This document shows, in pieces, positions 11,402 to 21,443 of a stretch of DNA of 64,000 nucleotides. The notes under the pieces were generated by a model. That model was not told where the DNA came from. It saw nothing but the letters and a program-made list of their open reading frames with translations, and ran no database searches. The position numbers and the translations under genes are program-made. The stretch lies in the NCBI GenBank assembly GCA_032622095.1, contig CP136066.1:51560911-51624910 (forward strand). Reading direction: 5' to 3'. Each line of letters opens with the position of its first letter. The first letter of the stretch is position 1. This DNA comes from Siphonodentalium dalli. Its lineage: Eukaryota > Mollusca > Scaphopoda > Gadilida > Siphonodentaliidae.

Positions 11402-12329
11402 CATCCTATTTGGCGTCTTTAAACCACACGATTATATTCCTCGTTTCATGGCGCAGAATATGTAAAAATGTGATGGATATCGCCGCTAAAAATAGTTTTT
11501 ATTCATTTTTGTGCCCCCTCCCCTCCCCAACCCTGTCTCGAACGGCGCCACTTTTGGTATCATTAAACCAAACCATTTGAAACCTCACCATTATACTCCT
11601 GATATCACAGAGATTATTATGTTGAAGTTTTGTGGAAATCGGAGACCAAGAATGTCATCGATTTTGATGCCCCATCCCACTTATCTGTCCCTTATACAAA
11701 CAGCGTCACTTACAACAAATGCTAACCTGCACCGTTATCTTCCGCGTAAAGTTACCCTGATAGACCCCTTTGGGACCACCCAAATGGTACCCCGTATATT
11801 TATATATAACACAAACAAACGTTCGCAAATATATATAAATATATATACCAGCTTCTGGAGCCTTTATTCAGCGTCGGAGGTCCCTGCGGCCCCTGCGCTA
11901 AGGGGTCTACGGTCCCTTTGTTCGATAGGGGCTGCATACATTGTGTGCGCTTCGCTGATATGCTACTTCAATAAATCCATATTGGACCTAAATATTGACA
12001 TCTGTTCATATTGGACTTTTTATCCAACAATTGTTTTTAAATGAACATTTTGAAAAAACTAATGCCGCCAGGGAATCCCGAGTCACCACACCAATTTTTG
12101 TTTGAAATCGGTCCAAGGGTCTGGGCGAAAAATGCAGACAGACAGACAGATCCTACTCTTTTATATATAATATACTGCATCTCTCAATCTTTTGTATATA
12201 ACATCAAAAGCTTTTGATTAGAGAATAAACGCGTATACATACCTGCTGGATTCAGATATAGACATCCATCCATATTTAATTGAGGCTCATTTGGTCCAAC
12301 AACCCGGACAGTATGATGTAGCAGTTATT

Positions 12330-12450
12330 ATATAAATATTGCACGGCTTATAGGTGACTATGCCAAAATAGTGGTCTGAGGGGACTATTCCTCCACCGAA
12401 GGCCGCTGTTTTGGCATAGTCACCGACAAGCCGTGCAATATTTATTATAT
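12330..12450. repeat. Foldback hairpin (~42-bp arms)
   Basis: The left arm ATAAATATTGCACGGCTTAT..GTGACTATGCCAAAATAG pairs with the right arm CTGTTTTGGCATAGTCACCG..AAGCCGTGCAATATTTAT. The loop is about 34 bp. It looks like a short foldback element with AT-rich flanks (TTATTATA). Confidence 0.65.
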
Positions 12451-12459
12451 TTTATCGAA

Positions 12460-13260
12460 CATTCTTCGTGTTGCCCCAGATCCCGTGCGAACTTTGTTGT
12501 CTCTGCTTTTTTTGCTGGTCAAATTCGCTTCAATAAATTGTCCTGCTTCCAACTGTGGACATCAGACATCTTCTATATGAGTCATTGTTACCATTTTGAC
12601 TTATTTGAAAAGCAATGGAAAACAGGCATCGATGTTGTTGTTAAACAATGACGTTCGATCAAAACAATACTTTTTTTTAACCGAAAACAAACTGAAGATT
12701 CGTTTAGAAAATTTGTAGTGCGAACTTAGGAACTTGACAAAAATATCGAAGCGATATTGAGATCTGCGGAGAAAATTATGATAAAACGTCACACCAAAAT
12801 GGGGGGAAACATCACATATAACAAGCACTTTGCTTACGATCATGTATTGTGTTGAACTATTGCAGAGAGGCGGAGATGACTTTCAAACTAACTCCCCGGA
12901 ATAGTGGACATACAAAAATGGATTTCTGGACTTCGCAAGCGATGGTGGGTGTGCTAAAATTAAGAAGCCCACTATCGTATTGTGGACAAAACTATCGGTA
13001 ATAGTGAGTGTCAAGCAACCAACAACAAGCATTGACTAGGCTTAGATGGTCACGTCAGATAAAATGATAAAATATAATGTAAATATATATATTACTGACA
13101 CCCTGGTCCCTTTCGATATCTGATTTCCCACTTAATTTCAGACCCATAATAACTTTATGGGCACAGGAGTTAAAATCCATCAGCGCCAAAGAATGTGAGA
13201 TATAGCAGTATAGCACGTTATTATAACTACTGTATTACTACGCACGATTGAGACGTTGTG
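12460..13260. other. Unannotated non-coding stretch
   Basis: A short inverted relationship exists near 12.90-13.01 kb (GGAATAGTGGACATAC against CCCACTATCGTATTGTGGAC). No gene was recognised. Confidence 0.3.
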
Positions 13261-13266
13261 GTATAG

Positions 13267-13340
13267 GTATATATATATATATATATATATAAGAGGGTGT
13301 GTGTGTGTGTTAGGGTGTGGGTGCGTGTGTGTGAGGGTGT
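13267..13340. repeat. (TA)n(GT)n microsatellite with degenerate GGTGTGG run
   Basis: About 24 bp of TA is followed by (GT)n and by TAGGGTGTGG/GAGGGTGTGG-like units. Confidence 0.85.
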
Positions 13341-13561
13341 GGAAGTATACACCATCTTAAATTCAAATAACAGAATGGACGATCACAAGAAATTTCCATA
13401 TATTTAGGTTACAATACATTTAGAATAGATTACTTGTTATGGTAATTTCACATGTCGGACAACTTCAACCAAAAAAGTACAATCATCTGCGTATATATAG
13501 TGATGTTTCTGTCTTGGCGAATCACTGTGTTTGTTGCCCACCATATTAGATAAATGAAGAA

Positions 13562-13865
13562 TGTCATTGTCGCCACATTTTGGTGTGTTGTTGGTACCCA
13601 ATTTTACGAAAAAATGTTTGGGTACCCAGCTTGTAATATGCTGTTTGTTCAACACTCAATTGACACCAAACAATTGCATCCGATCACATGGCACATGGCT
13701 AGTCATCTTAAAACTGCAATCATGCCTCACGTTTGCTTTTTATCGGGGATATAACGCTAAGTGATATAATTTCTCTGACATAAACCCACAAGGGTCAAAC
13801 TGGGTACTCAAAATACCTTTTCGTAAAGCTTGGTACCCAACACACCAACATGTGTCGACAATGAC
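13562..13865. repeat. Inverted repeat (~68-bp arms, ~170-bp spacer)
   Basis: The left arm, TGTCATTGTCGCCACATTTT then GGTGTGTTGTTGGTACCCA, is the complement of the right arm, TGGTACCCAACACACCAACA then TGTGTCGACAATGA. Both contain a GGGTACC block and TTTTACGAAA/TTTCGTAAA. The arms are diverged by a few bases, consistent with an old foldback or TIR element. Open frames on both strands in this interval are mirror images of the arms. Confidence 0.6.
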
Positions 13866-14087
13866 CCCTTGAGTCATTGGAGTATTCATAACAGGAACAA
13901 TACTGTCGCTGTAGTAATTTTTGTATATATACCTGTACATGTATATAGAGTATACTTTATCAAATTATACGAAACTTTTTCAATGTCGATGGGTAACTTG
14001 CATTAAATGTGACGTTTTGTCAAATTTCCATACGTAATGATATTTACCAGTAAATATTAGTAAGTGTTATCCTTTACCCCAGTATCA

Positions 14088-14645
14088 TCCCTTCTGATTG
14101 GCTGAGGGTGCGTCACGTGTCGGGCAGCAAATGACTTATTACCCCCGAGGGTGACATTTCGAAGGTTATTAACCGCTCAGCGACGACTAGTATACATAGA
14201 ACTACGAGCAGAGATTCCATCACATCTTTCTAATAGTATTATAAAACACCCCTTTTATAAACCCCATATTTTCGTAGCATGCACGTGGTATTTGCATAAG
14301 TATTGTTTTTAATTTGCAATTAAAACGCGTTGTGCATAAATGGTGTTATGACTGAGATACATCCGTTATATGACGTACAAGGTTCCTGTTGGACCGTTGT
14401 ATATAAATACTGAATACTGTTGAACAAATAATTAAACATTATTATGCAGTTCATATATAATGCAGTCACTTGCACACACGATGTACATACGTTACAATTA
14501 CGTTTTTGTACTAAGCTATAAAGTTCAAATAACCGCTCTTTACTGTATTGACAATTTCCTCTCGGAAATACGTTCCCCGACTTATGTGTAACAGTCTGCA
14601 TGTTGTCAATTTTCTTTGAACGGCCATTGCTTATTAGTTTCACAT
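14088..14645. repeat. Dispersed repeat, copy 1 (relative at 40370-41100)
   Basis: The order of blocks matches the copy at 40.4-41.1 kb: GCAAAT.AC.T.TTACCC.CGAG, ATAAAACAC, TTTATAAACCCCA, TTTTCGTA, TTGCATAAGTATTGTT, TTTGCAATTAAAAC, GT.CATAAATGGTGT and GTTCCT.TTGGACC. This copy lacks the 23-bp tandem array and the palindrome found in the other copy. The 109-residue frame on the minus strand is incidental. Confidence 0.6.
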
Positions 14646-14832
14646 GCATGCTAATGTTCTTGAAATAAACACGTGTATACTCTAATTTGAAATTTCTTTA
14701 CTCCTCTATCCGTGAACCGATTTACACCAATCGATCAGCAAAATGACCGGAAAATAACTAGTAACCATAACTTGAACGTTTTATATTCTAAAAAGCGAAG
14801 ATTCCAACATGAAATTAACTCTTCAAATTTGA

Positions 14833-15108
14833 TTAAATAATATATACACGCACACTTTGGCCTGTCATGAAGCAGGTGTGTAATCCTGTGCCGGATAACA
14901 CAACAGTTGTCACTCTTGTTTTCGTGAGAGACGGGGATTTGTCGCCGCTCTCGACCTGGAATGTCACCCGAAGGCCACCAGGTGTCGATCGGGCGACAAA
15001 TCCCAGAGTCTCACACAATCGCGGGCGTAACTGTATAATATCACCATAAGCCACACAAAAACACTCTGACATGACTAGGACGTGAATGACGACCATTCTG
15101 GTAGCCAT
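14833..15108 (-). CDS. Candidate first exon with signal peptide (secreted protein)
   Basis: The minus-strand frame starts in a favourable context (GCCACGATGG). It opens with a Met, a short basic start and a hydrophobic stretch (VVIHVLVM...), then CFCVAYG, which looks like a secretion signal of about 21 residues. The frame stays open for 91 residues and ends at a TAA-type stop. If spliced, possible donors are the GTGATA after the signal (phase 1) and the CAG|GTCGAG about 130 bp later; neither can be chosen by eye. No domain was recognised in the remainder, which has two further cysteines. A TAATAAATAAA stretch lies about 55 bp upstream. It lies inside the presumed intron of the plus-strand EGF gene, on the opposite strand. 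It could equally be a chance frame. Confidence 0.3.
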   Translation of the reverse strand: MATRMVVIHVLVMSECFCVAYGDIIQLRPRLCETLGFVARSTPGGLRVTFQVESGDKSPSLTKTRVTTVVLSGTGLHTCFMTGQSVRVYII

Positions 15109-15587
15109 CGTGGCAGCCCTTTTAAGCTATTCCTGTCGACTGTGCGTTAGTATGTTTATTTATTAAAGAGCATTACTACGTATTGCAAAGTTCTGAGCCT
15201 AACAAAAATGTCAATGATCGTCTCTGATAATGAGCGGCTATATTGATATGTGCTGCCATCACCCAACTGTGGTATACATAATAAATAACGATCTCAATTA
15301 TGATCGTTTTCAACGTAAAACGGGTGGGTAATTTTGTGGAATTGCTCGTTTCCTGTCCCATACACATGATTTCAGATGGTTGCAAGAATTCACCCTTCTT
15401 TATTTGCCTGGTAAGCTGAACATATTAATATAGGCAAAGTTGGTGTCGGACAGTGGATCTTTAAACAACCGAAAAATAAATGACCTCTATGAGTATGTCT
15501 GGTTTTCGATATCAACAAGATATAACAAAAGCTGACGCCAAGGCTATTAATTTTGCTTATATCACTTATTATATTTTATATTTACAG

Positions 15588-15751
15588 ATACCGTCTGCGA
15601 AACACACACATTTTACTACCACTTTGCCACATTCGATCAGTCTTGTTCAGCCTTTGATCCCTTAGTCATACCAGGCTTGGGCACCTTTCCGTTCGTTGAC
15701 ATCGACCTAACAACGTGTACGCCTGGACATTGTTGCATTTTAGATGTATCG
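15588..15751 (+). CDS. Candidate exon, cysteine-containing, unknown domain
   Basis: A good acceptor (TTATATTTTATATTTACAG) and a strong donor (ATCG|GTAAGT) frame 164 bp that are open in one frame. The exon begins in phase 1, matching the phase at which the EGF exon and the 4042 exon end, and leaves in phase 0. The translation includes VCETHTFYYHFATFDQSC, then a proline/phenylalanine-rich middle and TCTPGHCCILDVS, giving five cysteines in about 54 residues. I do not recognise the domain. The aromatic stretch followed by a CC-containing segment resembles extracellular disulfide-bonded proteins in general. The splice signals and phase agreement are the main support. No downstream partner exon was found in this window. 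Confidence 0.5.
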
Positions 15752-15759
15752 GTAAGTTA

Positions 15760-17270
15760 TTAAAACTTAGCTAGCTTAATTAGATGGCATATATGGTATA
15801 CTGGCAATAATTGTAGTTTACGGATAATGTGGCTCGAACCTGTCAATGAGAGAATGATGACGTGTTCTCTCAATTGCAACAAAAACTCCAAATGTGCTGA
15901 TTGCTATTTAATTGTCAAAGTATGCCAAGTCTGGCAATGACACAGGCTGTGAAATATGAACAAGCAAAAATCCCTGTGGTGTCCTGCTATTTGTTAACAA
16001 CTGTCGATACTCATTTGTACCAGTAAGCTACTTCGTTTCTCCATCAAGTAGCTTACACTGCCATGATTATGGTGCAAGACTCATCCATGTAGAAAGTGGA
16101 ATGACAAATAAGGGAACTTACATGAAGTTTCCAAGTTATCAGCATGTCGAATTCTCACATCACATATCAGTTTGACTTATTGTGTAGTTAATGAGTTTTG
16201 ACTAGCAGTCTGACAAATATAATTTGTAGCTGGAGTGAGTTTGCAAATTCGAATTATAGAAACAAATTTTGCATGAGAAATCATCCTTCACTCTAATTCC
16301 TATCTTTGAATATAAATAATTTGAACAACACACCATTCCGTTAAACCCGATTGACCACTTTGACCGACCGGCGTTCTGAGAATGAAATACCGTGTTTGTT
16401 AGATTGTTCATAAATTTGAATGTTTACCATGCGTGGGAACAAAGGAAGTGGTTTCAAGAAATCCTGTCGTTTATATTAATAGTGCTCCAACTTGTAGCAA
16501 GAAGTGTGTGTCTAAAATACATCGATACATGATCATAATCACAGTAATATATGCATACATACTTCATGATACAGTGTTACGTGAGCAAATTGACCTTTTA
16601 GAAAACATATTATATACATGTAATCCCTTTGCAAAATGGAATCGGAGTAATGGGCCATAGTAAACATGGATATCTATCTCAGTAGTCTAGATCATCATCC
16701 AAAGCATTTCATGTTTCCTTAATACAACTGTTTGGTATGACAAATTATTAAGCTAGTTTACATACACTCCCCAGATTGGTTATATGTTATTGAACATCAA
16801 TGCGTATATGAGCTGGTCCTCATAGTTGATTATTTTTATCGACAGACCCGGTACAGATTTTTGTATATTTATGTTTCAGTTTCGAAAATGAAAAGAATTG
16901 GCAATGGATCGGCAGAGAATGGGAACTGGTACCAGTATTTCGAGTACACACATAAAAGCGCGCAAAGAAAATAAATGAATTATACATCTATATTGTTAGA
17001 ATTTTAAAATGTGTAGCCATTGAACACCCCCGTGTACCTGGTATCACCAAATCGGAAGGTATCACCAAAAACTGACCATGCGGGGACAGTACAGTGTATA
17101 TCATATGATCCAACATCTGGAAATTCTTGCTCGACACAACCTCAGTTGTAAATTTCAGACTAAAACTGGTTCAAATTTGTTTAGTACTTAGTGTCACAAT
17201 TGTTGTTTTCAGACAAAAAGCAGCATATTTATACAATTTAAATTATTTCCATCAAATTTATGAACTGAAT
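15760..17270. other. Unannotated non-coding stretch
   Basis: A short inverted pair occurs near 16.02-16.06 kb (AGTAAGCTACTT and AAGTAGCTTACACTG). No further exon with cysteine-rich coding and good splice sites was found. Small frames at 16.2-16.7 kb have no recognisable features. Confidence 0.35.
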
Positions 17271-17276
17271 TGATTG

Positions 17277-18520
17277 TTTGATTGATTGAGGGTTTAATGT
17301 CGTTTTAGACGCTCGGCCATATCACGACCAAGATCATAATCAGGTATAAAAAGGATCGTATCGAAGCAACTGTGTAGCTCAATCAGGCAGTGGATTAGAT
17401 TAAAATAATGCAATGATGAGTATGTACAAATAAAAGCACCCAAGAGGAATGTTTCCACTGGGAGTCAGGAATATAATTTCAAGAACTGACTAGTGTGCAA
17501 TCATACTATAAAACGTATAACAGTAGTACAAGAATAGATAATAATTAGTAAAAAATAATACGAAATTACTAAGGAGCACATAGAAATATGTAAAGTAGCT
17601 TTTAAAATCAGATTTTGCAGTGATAAGGTATTTGTAATATTTGATGAATCGCGCATGAACCTTTATCAATGCGTCAAGCTGACGATCGGATGGTTGAGAC
17701 AGAATGCCATCCTTCACCCAACCGTCAGCCTCGATCCACAAATACTGATTATTGTCTTTGAGAGTTAACCGTTTCTCATCAATCATGTGGTAACATTTTG
17801 GAAGCTCAACGATGTACCTCTTTCTGAGAGTCGAAACGTTTGAGTAACTTTGGCGATGGTTGTTTCGAAGCAACAGGCGATTTTTTGCATAGATTGTTTT
17901 GGAGGCAGAAGCTGTATCCATAACCTGCGCTTCAGGTTCTGAAACAGGAATGATATCAGTCGCCTCAACTTGTGTTGCTAGTGATATACTGACGAGTTTG
18001 TCTGAGTATGTGACATGTGGAATGGATGGTCGAGGACCAACTATTTTCTTAGGATCTATATATGACTGATGCTTCTCAGCTTTACGTCGTTGAATCTTGA
18101 ATTCATAGTCCCAAATGGTACACGAGCGATCCATTGCAGCATGTGAACATTGCCAGTTTGAATTTTTTAAATATTCGTACAATCATTATGATCATGAAAT
18201 AGAACATCGTGCATATATGGTTTATTTGCTTTTACAATATTCCTGGCCATGGCCATACCCATGACATTAAAACATCGCAATGGGTTTGGAACAAATGTGC
18301 TTAAATCCATCTTCGTATACCCAACCTTCAATATCGGTGGATGTTCGCACCGGTTGAAGGTCAAAATATAACTATTCAGAGGATATTTTAGTCCATCAAC
18401 AGTCTTTGAACATCTACGGACTTCTGTAACTCCCCGTGGTGCCAACTCCGCCAATATTTCTGATTCCGAAGATTCAGCTATATCGTGGGTTCGTAACACA
18501 GCTCTGCTCCTATTCAATAC
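17277..18520 (-). mobile_element. Decayed LINE copy carrying only ORF1 and the 3' tail
   Basis: On the minus strand a gag-like ORF1 remnant is followed after about 150 bp by a typical molluscan LINE/SINE end (GGCCGAGCGTCTAAAACGAC, ATTAAACCCTCAATCAATCA). No endonuclease or reverse transcriptase lies between ORF1 and the tail, so the element either lost ORF2 by deletion or is an ORF1-only derivative. Confidence 0.6.
17490..18517 (-). pseudogene. LINE ORF1 (gag-like, CCHC zinc knuckle) remnant
   Basis: The upstream part (18517-18167) reads like the RNA-binding module of gag-like ORF1 proteins: GVTEVRRCSK, then YILTFNRCEHPPILKVGY and FVPNPLRCFN. In intact relatives PNPLRCF leads directly into zinc knuckles. 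Here a small frameshift just after RCFN turns the first knuckle out of frame. In the shifted frame the expected Cys, Gly-His and Cys residues (GHGQEYCK) can still be seen. A second open segment (18182-17490) contains CxxA..DRSC..WDYEFKIQRRKAEKH, then YIDPKKIVGPRPSIP, which is the usual post-knuckle region. A stretch of hydrophobic residues after about residue 180 is probably past the original stop. ORF1 proteins coat LINE RNA. This copy is non-functional. Confidence 0.65.
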
Positions 18521-18739
18521 CTTGTGAAGAACAACACTGGTGTATGTGCACTATTTGTTAACTGCAGCAGTGCATCATATTGAATTTTCTTTGAACATTC
18601 AATCAAGAAAGAGACACTGATTGGCCCAGCCTGATTGGTTTAACAGCTTTTAATTGTCCGGCAATGCTTTGTAGCGATTTAGCAATAACAAAGATAGAAG
18701 GTATTTTCACATTTTGGTAAAAGCCAAGAACCAAGTACT

Positions 18740-18880
18740 GGGTCAATACCACAGCATCATTGGAACTTGGTGAGTCACCATTCTTACGAGCAATACGTTG
18801 GTTTTTATTTGAGTTGCCATACGAAAACCTTAGTGGCTAAAGCGACAATAAACACCAATCAATCAATCAATCAATCATAC
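18740..18880 (+). mobile_element. LINE/SINE 3' tail on the plus strand
   Basis: The sequence AGTGGCTAAAGCGACAATAA then ACACCAATCAATCAATCAAT is a typical retroposon end: AATAAA-like signal and ATCA repeats. Its body upstream could not be delimited and may be very short. It sits head-on to the ORF1 LINE copy at 17.28-18.52 kb. Confidence 0.5.
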
Positions 18881-19489
18881 GAAAACCAAAAAATCGACAA
18901 CTTGGCCAGCAGCTGCCGTGGACTACCCTTCGAATTATGGTCAAGCCATAGATGTGTATACAGCTGAAACAGTGACCCGTTTAACCACTGCATATAGCAG
19001 CCCCCCGGTACCTCACCACAGTGAGACAGGCGTGATCAATACAGGATTCAACACTCAACTATCATCAGGACGAACACAAAAGACAGGAGCGAAGAGAAAC
19101 ATCATACGTGAATAAGCAGAAAACAATACTGCTTGGGAAGTATTATGAATAATGGTGTTGAGAAGGTATGCCCGCATGTCAGTATAGTTGTCTATATTCA
19201 TTCCAACCGTCTGTGATGTATGTACATGTAACGCAATAACATAGCTGAATTCCCCTGTATATAAACTCAGGAGTCGTTTTATATTTCGATCAGTCTTAAA
19301 AGTAGCACTGCGCAAATTTAAATACGGGTAAGTAACTAAATCGGCTTTTGGTGATATTTAGTTGTTGTACATAACTGGATGATACGGGGACCTTCGGATC
19401 AGTTTGTACATCTTTATCTACTATGATATTCATCTGACTGGTGGAGCAAATAGAAAATAGCTTCAGGCATACGGCATATTAATTTCACA

Positions 19490-19572
19490 TTTATTTCACA
19501 TTTATTAGCTTATTACGCTTAAGCGTAATTCATTCAATTACACTTAAGCATATACCAATAACGCTTAAAGAT
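19490..19572. repeat. Small cluster of CTTAAGC palindromic motifs
   Basis: TTACGCTTAAGCGTAATTCA, TTACACTTAAGCATA and AACGCTTAAAG follow each other, preceded by two TTTCACATTTATT blocks. The same motif and the same CACATTTATT end sequence build the large array at 33.97-37.1 kb. A relative with four motifs lies at 26826-26885. Confidence 0.55.
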
Positions 19573-19734
19573 ACGGATGACCTTCGTGGTGGGTATTGCT
19601 GTTAAACTAGTAACATCCGTTAGCACCGCCATAAACAGAAATATTAAAATATAGACAGATTGTGTTGTTATACCAATCATAACTATCGCATACATAGCAT
19701 GTTGCTGTCCAGATCGTACGTGTTAGTAAACAAT

Positions 19735-20050
19735 ATCCATATTATGATATAGTACAATGCGTAAAGAGTGTGCAATAGGCAAAACACTCAACACCGAAGT
19801 TACCCCACTATGTGAATTTTGGTTAAAAGTGTCACCATATTGTTTAGATCATACCAATATAGCACTCGCTGATCCTCGCCACTCAAGATATCGGTATTGA
19901 ATTGGTCACAGTGAATATCTCTCCCAAAAAAATCGCCACAGTGTTTACTGCTTATCGCACTCTATTTACGTGCTGTATATAAACAAATGCTTGGCTCACA
20001 CCAATTGTGTTTTGATGATAATATCGCATTCATACTATAGTATACTATAC
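19735..20050. repeat. Dispersed inverted-end repeat (relative at 57360-57490)
   Basis: The left part reads GTGTGCAATAGGCAAAACAC then TCAACACCG. The right part is a diverged inverted version (CAGTGTTTACTGCTTATCGC then ACTCTATTTA), followed by GATAATATCGCATTCATACT. At 57360-57490 the order ATGAATGCGATATTAT, TTTGTTTATATACA, GCGATATGCAAAACACTCAA recurs on the opposite strand. The 18-mer GCAAAACACTCAACACCG is identical in both. Confidence 0.5.
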
Positions 20051-20059
20051 TATTAGTAT

Positions 20060-21165
20060 ATTCCTGAGGAAATTGTCATAATTTGGTAACTTTTATTTCT
20101 AAATTAATATAACATACAACCAAGGTCATCAACAAACATACAGCATACATGTATGGATGTTTTTAAACTGATTAGTATAAACAGTTAAACACTTAGGGTT
20201 GTAAATTGAATACATAAACTTTGGACCAGTCTCCCAATCAATTTACTTCCATCGCAAGGCATGGTCTCCCAGCTTATCATAAACCAGCATCGGTATGTGT
20301 ACGCTCCGAAATATATGATACAAGTCTCATAATATTGCATGTATTTGAAATGTTATGTACATAGATTTTACTTAAAACATGTCTATGGCGTCACTCCTTT
20401 GTTCGTCGAGTCCAGTTTATTGGATAATGGATGGTTATTCCGATATCATACATTATTTTACAACAACTATCCATTATTTTAATAAAGGACGCTCAATATC
20501 CAAATCAATTAACAGTTATGTTACTGTAGACCATTTCATTTTATATGACTTGCATGTATGATACCATCGTGTCTGATTGATTGCTAGAAACATGATAGAA
20601 GGGATATACCTATAGAACCTCGTCAGTCGTGGGGTGTGTCTAATTTCAAATTTCAAACATGTCGTTACACGTATACAGCATAGGCATTGAATTTTCAACT
20701 CTTAAAATGTATCGAATCTAATTCTGTTCCGGGGTGGCATGTTGTAGCACCCCTCACGACAACATCTAAACGAATATAGTAATTTACGTGTAAATGTAGT
20801 CCTTCGATCTTCAGTATGATATCAATCAACACCATCGCAAAATCTCCGATTAGACATACTGCGGTCACTAATCAGTCATTCGATTTATAACTATCCGCCA
20901 TATCCGAAATACGCCACATAAATAATTGAATACAAGTGCCGAAATGTAAGGGTAAAACTGCGAGAATAATCGTTAAATATATCGCAAACGGAGCTCATTG
21001 CGTTTACGTCATGTTTAGTCAACGGTCGGAAACGCAATTAGGTGCTGCCTGTCCATTAAGTTGACAATCGGTCAAGATGTCACGCCATCCGTGCAGCCAA
21101 CGAGCGAGTGGATAAGGCCGAACATATGGAACAACGCATGCGTCTTGACCCAATTCCTGGTTAAT
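20060..21165. other. Unannotated non-coding stretch
   Basis: No exon, repeat or gene was recognised. Open frames are at most 60 residues. Confidence 0.35.
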
Positions 21166-21180
21166 ACATTCTGTTAGTTT

Positions 21181-21260
21181 AAACATATTTATTAAGCTAA
21201 ACTCAGCTTAAGGGATCGGAGCACAAGTTACACAACTTACGGTTGCTCCTCTCCCTACAA
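21181..21260 (-). other. Conserved 3'-end hairpin of the LINE
   Basis: Just inside the 3' end, CGGAGCACAAGTTA pairs with AACTTACGGTTGCTCC (plus-strand reading). The truncated copy at 2985-3090 keeps an equivalent stem with compensating changes (GGGGCACAAGTTA and TAACTTAATGACGCCCC). A conserved 3' stem is often the site read by the LINE's own reverse transcriptase; that role is inferred here. Confidence 0.45.
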
Positions 21261-21443
21261 ATGTTACAAATAATAGATATACATACAAAATACGACAATT
21301 ACAGCACGATACAAAAACAATCAAAGCAAGTAAATTTGGAGAAAAACCGTCATCCGTGATCCACTGGCGACAGGAAGGGACTTTCTACCACATATTCATC
21401 TGACTTGAAGAGCACTGTTTGAGGTTTTAGTATACGATTAAGG

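Larger units (their letters stand above)
9600..12175 (-). mobile_element. Pearl-like repeat element, minus orientation, interrupted by a nested element
   Basis: Units of about 140-150 bp read, on the minus strand, CACCAAACTTAT..., GATA.GAGGA.T.TAAT, GATTAAAGATGCCAAAAGTGG and a GGGAGGGG.CAC block. The same core forms the large array at 53.75-55.85 kb. A lead segment (ACCCCTTTGGGACCACCC, then CAAACGTTCGCAAATATATA, near 11.77-11.84 kb) and a CAGACAGACAGACAGA microsatellite at 12138 match the lead and TCTG microsatellite of that array. A core-repeat array joined to an ACTG/TCTG microsatellite is the structure described for molluscan Pearl elements. Whether it is Helitron-derived is an inference. 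The 177-residue frame at 11511-12044 is a by-product. Confidence 0.6.

Noticed and set aside
11511-12044. 177-residue open frame
   Set aside because: It runs through Pearl-like core, lead and tail sequences, has no domain, and its parts recur elsewhere as non-coding repeats.
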